A stretch of DNA of 64,000 nucleotides. Source: Ferirhizobium litorale (GTDB lineage Bacteria; Pseudomonadota; Alphaproteobacteria; Rhizobiales; Rhizobiaceae). Shown here in pieces: positions 62,329-64,000 of this stretch (positions within the stretch are counted from its first letter, which is position 1; each line of letters opens with the position of its first letter). Under the pieces are notes generated by a model. The model was not told the DNA's origin. It worked only from the letters and a program-made list of their open reading frames with translations, and did not search any database. The translations under genes and the position numbers were made by a program. Where the stretch lies: assembly GCA_030028905.1 (NCBI GenBank), contig JALDYZ010000006.1, positions 62,001 through 126,000 of the forward strand, in the 5' to 3' direction.

Positions 62329-64000
62329 ATGGGAGAGATCCGGGGCGAAAAAGTAAACTTTCGCAAGCAGGACATCGTGCCGTTGCACCGCTATCCGTCG
62401 GCTCAGACCGAGGATCCGGTCATCGTTCACTGCCCGCGACAAAAATCTGTGGCCGGGCGCTGCTTCTCCGCTTGCGTCGGCATGTTGCTGTTGCTCGTGG
62501 TGGCTGTCGCAGGCGTCGTCCTGTTGGTTGAGAACGGGTTGTTCGATTCGACCCTCAACGCGCGTGCCCAGTCCGCCCTCGACAATGCGATCGGTCCGCG
62601 CTTTCGGGCCGAGGTCGGTTCCACGGTCGTTCGCTTCACATCCGGCCTCCAACTCGCGCTCGAGGCACAAGACGTCAACATGATCGAAGCCGCGACGGGC
62701 GAGCACATCAGCCGGACCGGGGCGATCCGGCTGGCGCTGGACCCGCTGGCGCTCGTCCGGGGACGGATTGCCATCAACAATATCGAGGCCGACGAGATCA
62801 GCCTCGAAGCCGGTTTGCTGGGTTCAGGTGCTCCCATCGACTTGTCCGGCCTGCGGGTGGACCAGATCCCGGTCGCGCTCGAAGCCGGGTTTGCGCAGAT
62901 GGACGTCCTGAAGCGGGTCGCGGAGCGGTCGCAGACCGACGTCATCCGTATCTCCGGTCTGACCGTCAACCTGCCCGTCTCGGGTAAACCGCCGCTGGCG
63001 ATCGACGTCGACGACCTGACGTTCACCCGCGAACCAGGCGGCTCGCTCCGCCTGGCCGGAAATGTGACCATAGAGGGACAACTGTCGAGGCTCGACGTCA
63101 CGGCCGAAAGTGCCGGTGACCGAACATCAGCGCTCACCGCCAGCCTTTCGGATGTGGGGCTCGCTTCCTTCCTGTTCAATCGTGCCGATGACGGCACGGT
63201 GCGACAGGGCATCGATAGCATCGCGGACGTTACCATTTCCGCCCGCCGTAGCGGCGAAGCCGTTACCCCGATGATCACGATCGGCACCGAGTTCGATCTG
63301 GGCAGCATCTATATCGCCGGCAATCAGCAGGAGTTGTACAGCTCCGCGATCCAGGCGAGCTACGACTTCTCCAAGAACTCGCTGGAGATCGACCAGTCCC
63401 AGCTGACCTTCGGCGAAACCAAGGTGCCTTTCACCGGCGCTGTGATCGATCTCGACAGGATCGATCCGGCAGGAGGCCGTGGATACGGGGTCGACCTTGT
63501 CGTCAAGGACGGCTTGGCCGCACCCGATGGCTCTGGCGAGGCGCCGCTTGCATTCGATGCCAAGGCATTTGGGCGCTACGTCGCCAATGACAAAGAGCTG
63601 ACCTTTGACGAACTGGCGGTTTCCAGTCCTCTCGGCGCGATGGTGGGAACGATGCGATTGCGCTTCGGTGACGCATCCCCGGAGATCAGCTTCAGTTCGC
63701 AAACCGAGAACCTCCAGGCCGCGGCCATCAAGCAATTGTGGCCGTTCTGGATGGCATCGAAGGCCCGCCGCTGGGTCCTCGCCAATCTGTTTGGCGGGAC
63801 CGTGACCAATGGTTCGATTGGTGTTTTCATTCCGGCCGGACGCCTCGGGCACTATCCCATCCCGCTTCAACTGAATGAGAACGAGCTGCAGATAAGCTTC
63901 GATATCGATGATGCCCGGATCAATACCACCGGCGAGATACCGCCGATCCGGGACATGAATGCGCGGTTCGAGCTCAAGGGCGAACGGGTGGCGGTGGATG
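62329..64000 (+). CDS. AsmA/YhdP-like DUF3971 protein, 3' end cut by window edge
   Basis: First 557 codons of a large protein. N-terminal cytoplasmic part of about 45 residues, one membrane span (CVGMLLLLVVAVAGVVLLVE), then periplasmic beta-rich DUF3971 sequence (RFRAEVGSTVVRFTSGLQLA, QTDVIRISGLTVNLPVSGKP, FGGTVTNGSIGVFIPAGRLG). YhdP/AsmA-family proteins bridge the periplasm and carry phospholipids to the outer membrane. An in-frame stop at 62317 fixes 62329 as the first possible ATG. Confidence 0.82.
   Translation, partial: MGEIRGEKVNFRKQDIVPLHRYPSAQTEDPVIVHCPRQKSVAGRCFSACVGMLLLLVVAVAGVVLLVENGLFDSTLNARAQSALDNAIGPRFRAEVGSTVVRFTSGLQLALEAQDVNMIEAATGEHISRTGAIRLALDPLALVRGRIAINNIEADEISLEAGLLGSGAPIDLSGLRVDQIPVALEAGFAQMDVLKRVAERSQTDVIRISGLTVNLPVSGKPPLAIDVDDLTFTREPGGSLRLAGNVTIEGQLSRLDVTAESAGDRTSALTASLSDVGLASFLFNRADDGTVRQGIDSIADVTISARRSGEAVTPMITIGTEFDLGSIYIAGNQQELYSSAIQASYDFSKNSLEIDQSQLTFGETKVPFTGAVIDLDRIDPAGGRGYGVDLVVKDGLAAPDGSGEAPLAFDAKAFGRYVANDKELTFDELAVSSPLGAMVGTMRLRFGDASPEISFSSQTENLQAAAIKQLWPFWMASKARRWVLANLFGGTVTNGSIGVFIPAGRLGHYPIPLQLNENELQISFDIDDARINTTGEIPPIRDMNARFELKGERVAVD

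Overview
This window is a stretch of chromosome from an alphaproteobacterium of the Rhizobiaceae, most like Sinorhizobium/Ensifer. The evidence is high GC (about 60%), a recognisable exoR gene, popZ with its DUF2497-type ends, a DUF1476 (F1-ATPase zeta) gene, a three-part purL/purQ/purS FGAM synthase, and one copy of a RIME1-like intergenic palindrome typical of rhizobia. There is no prophage, integrase, transposase, CRISPR array or rRNA. Almost everything is core housekeeping, with a few accessory insertions.

Layout. 1-3161: photolyase (cut by the window edge), tRNA-Asn, tRNA-Cys and three small proteins. 3453-13677: a PCMT-like methyltransferase, tolC, popZ, valS, a FadL-type porin, exoR, and xthA in reverse. 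13853-23291: erpA, dgt, argS, a 1004-residue SPOR protein, nagZ, scpA, scpB. 23356-30995: a lone ABC ATPase, then tatABC-serS-surE-pcm-nlpD, a cell-envelope and protein-quality block. 31077-33325: RIME1-like repeat, drug-efflux MFS, grxD, bolA. 33346-40697: purine genes (purL, purQ, purS, purC, all reverse) interspersed with a PagL-like lipid A deacylase, a MocR regulator facing a DUF1127 protein, a lipoprotein and a coiled-coil protein between purS and purQ. 40931-45637: DUF1476, a PAS-GGDEF-EAL protein, an alpha/beta hydrolase and a DUF2189 membrane protein. 45722-51432: animal-type haem peroxidase, purB, a membrane protein, rpe and a LivJ-like binding protein.

51616-57333 is a tight seven-gene forward operon: flavin reductase, MoxR ATPase, VWA protein, two half-size XdhC proteins, a molybdopterin-binding/nucleotidyltransferase fusion and a TfoX-like protein. 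It looks like a maturation module for a molybdenum hydroxylase that is not itself present here. 57336-64000: Nudix hydrolase, RhlE-like helicase, active M23 endopeptidase, DUF455 ferritin-like protein, 1-Cys Bcp peroxiredoxin, and the start of a large AsmA/YhdP-like protein that runs off the window.

The most interesting items are the orphan Mo-enzyme maturation operon with its split XdhC, the haem peroxidase whose Shine-Dalgarno lies in a hairpin, several perfect inverted repeats upstream of tolC, popZ, purC/DUF1476 and the MocR gene, and the degenerate LytM protein NlpD beside tat-surE-pcm. I found no clearly new defence or mobile system. Family names are from recognition of motifs; no database search was run.
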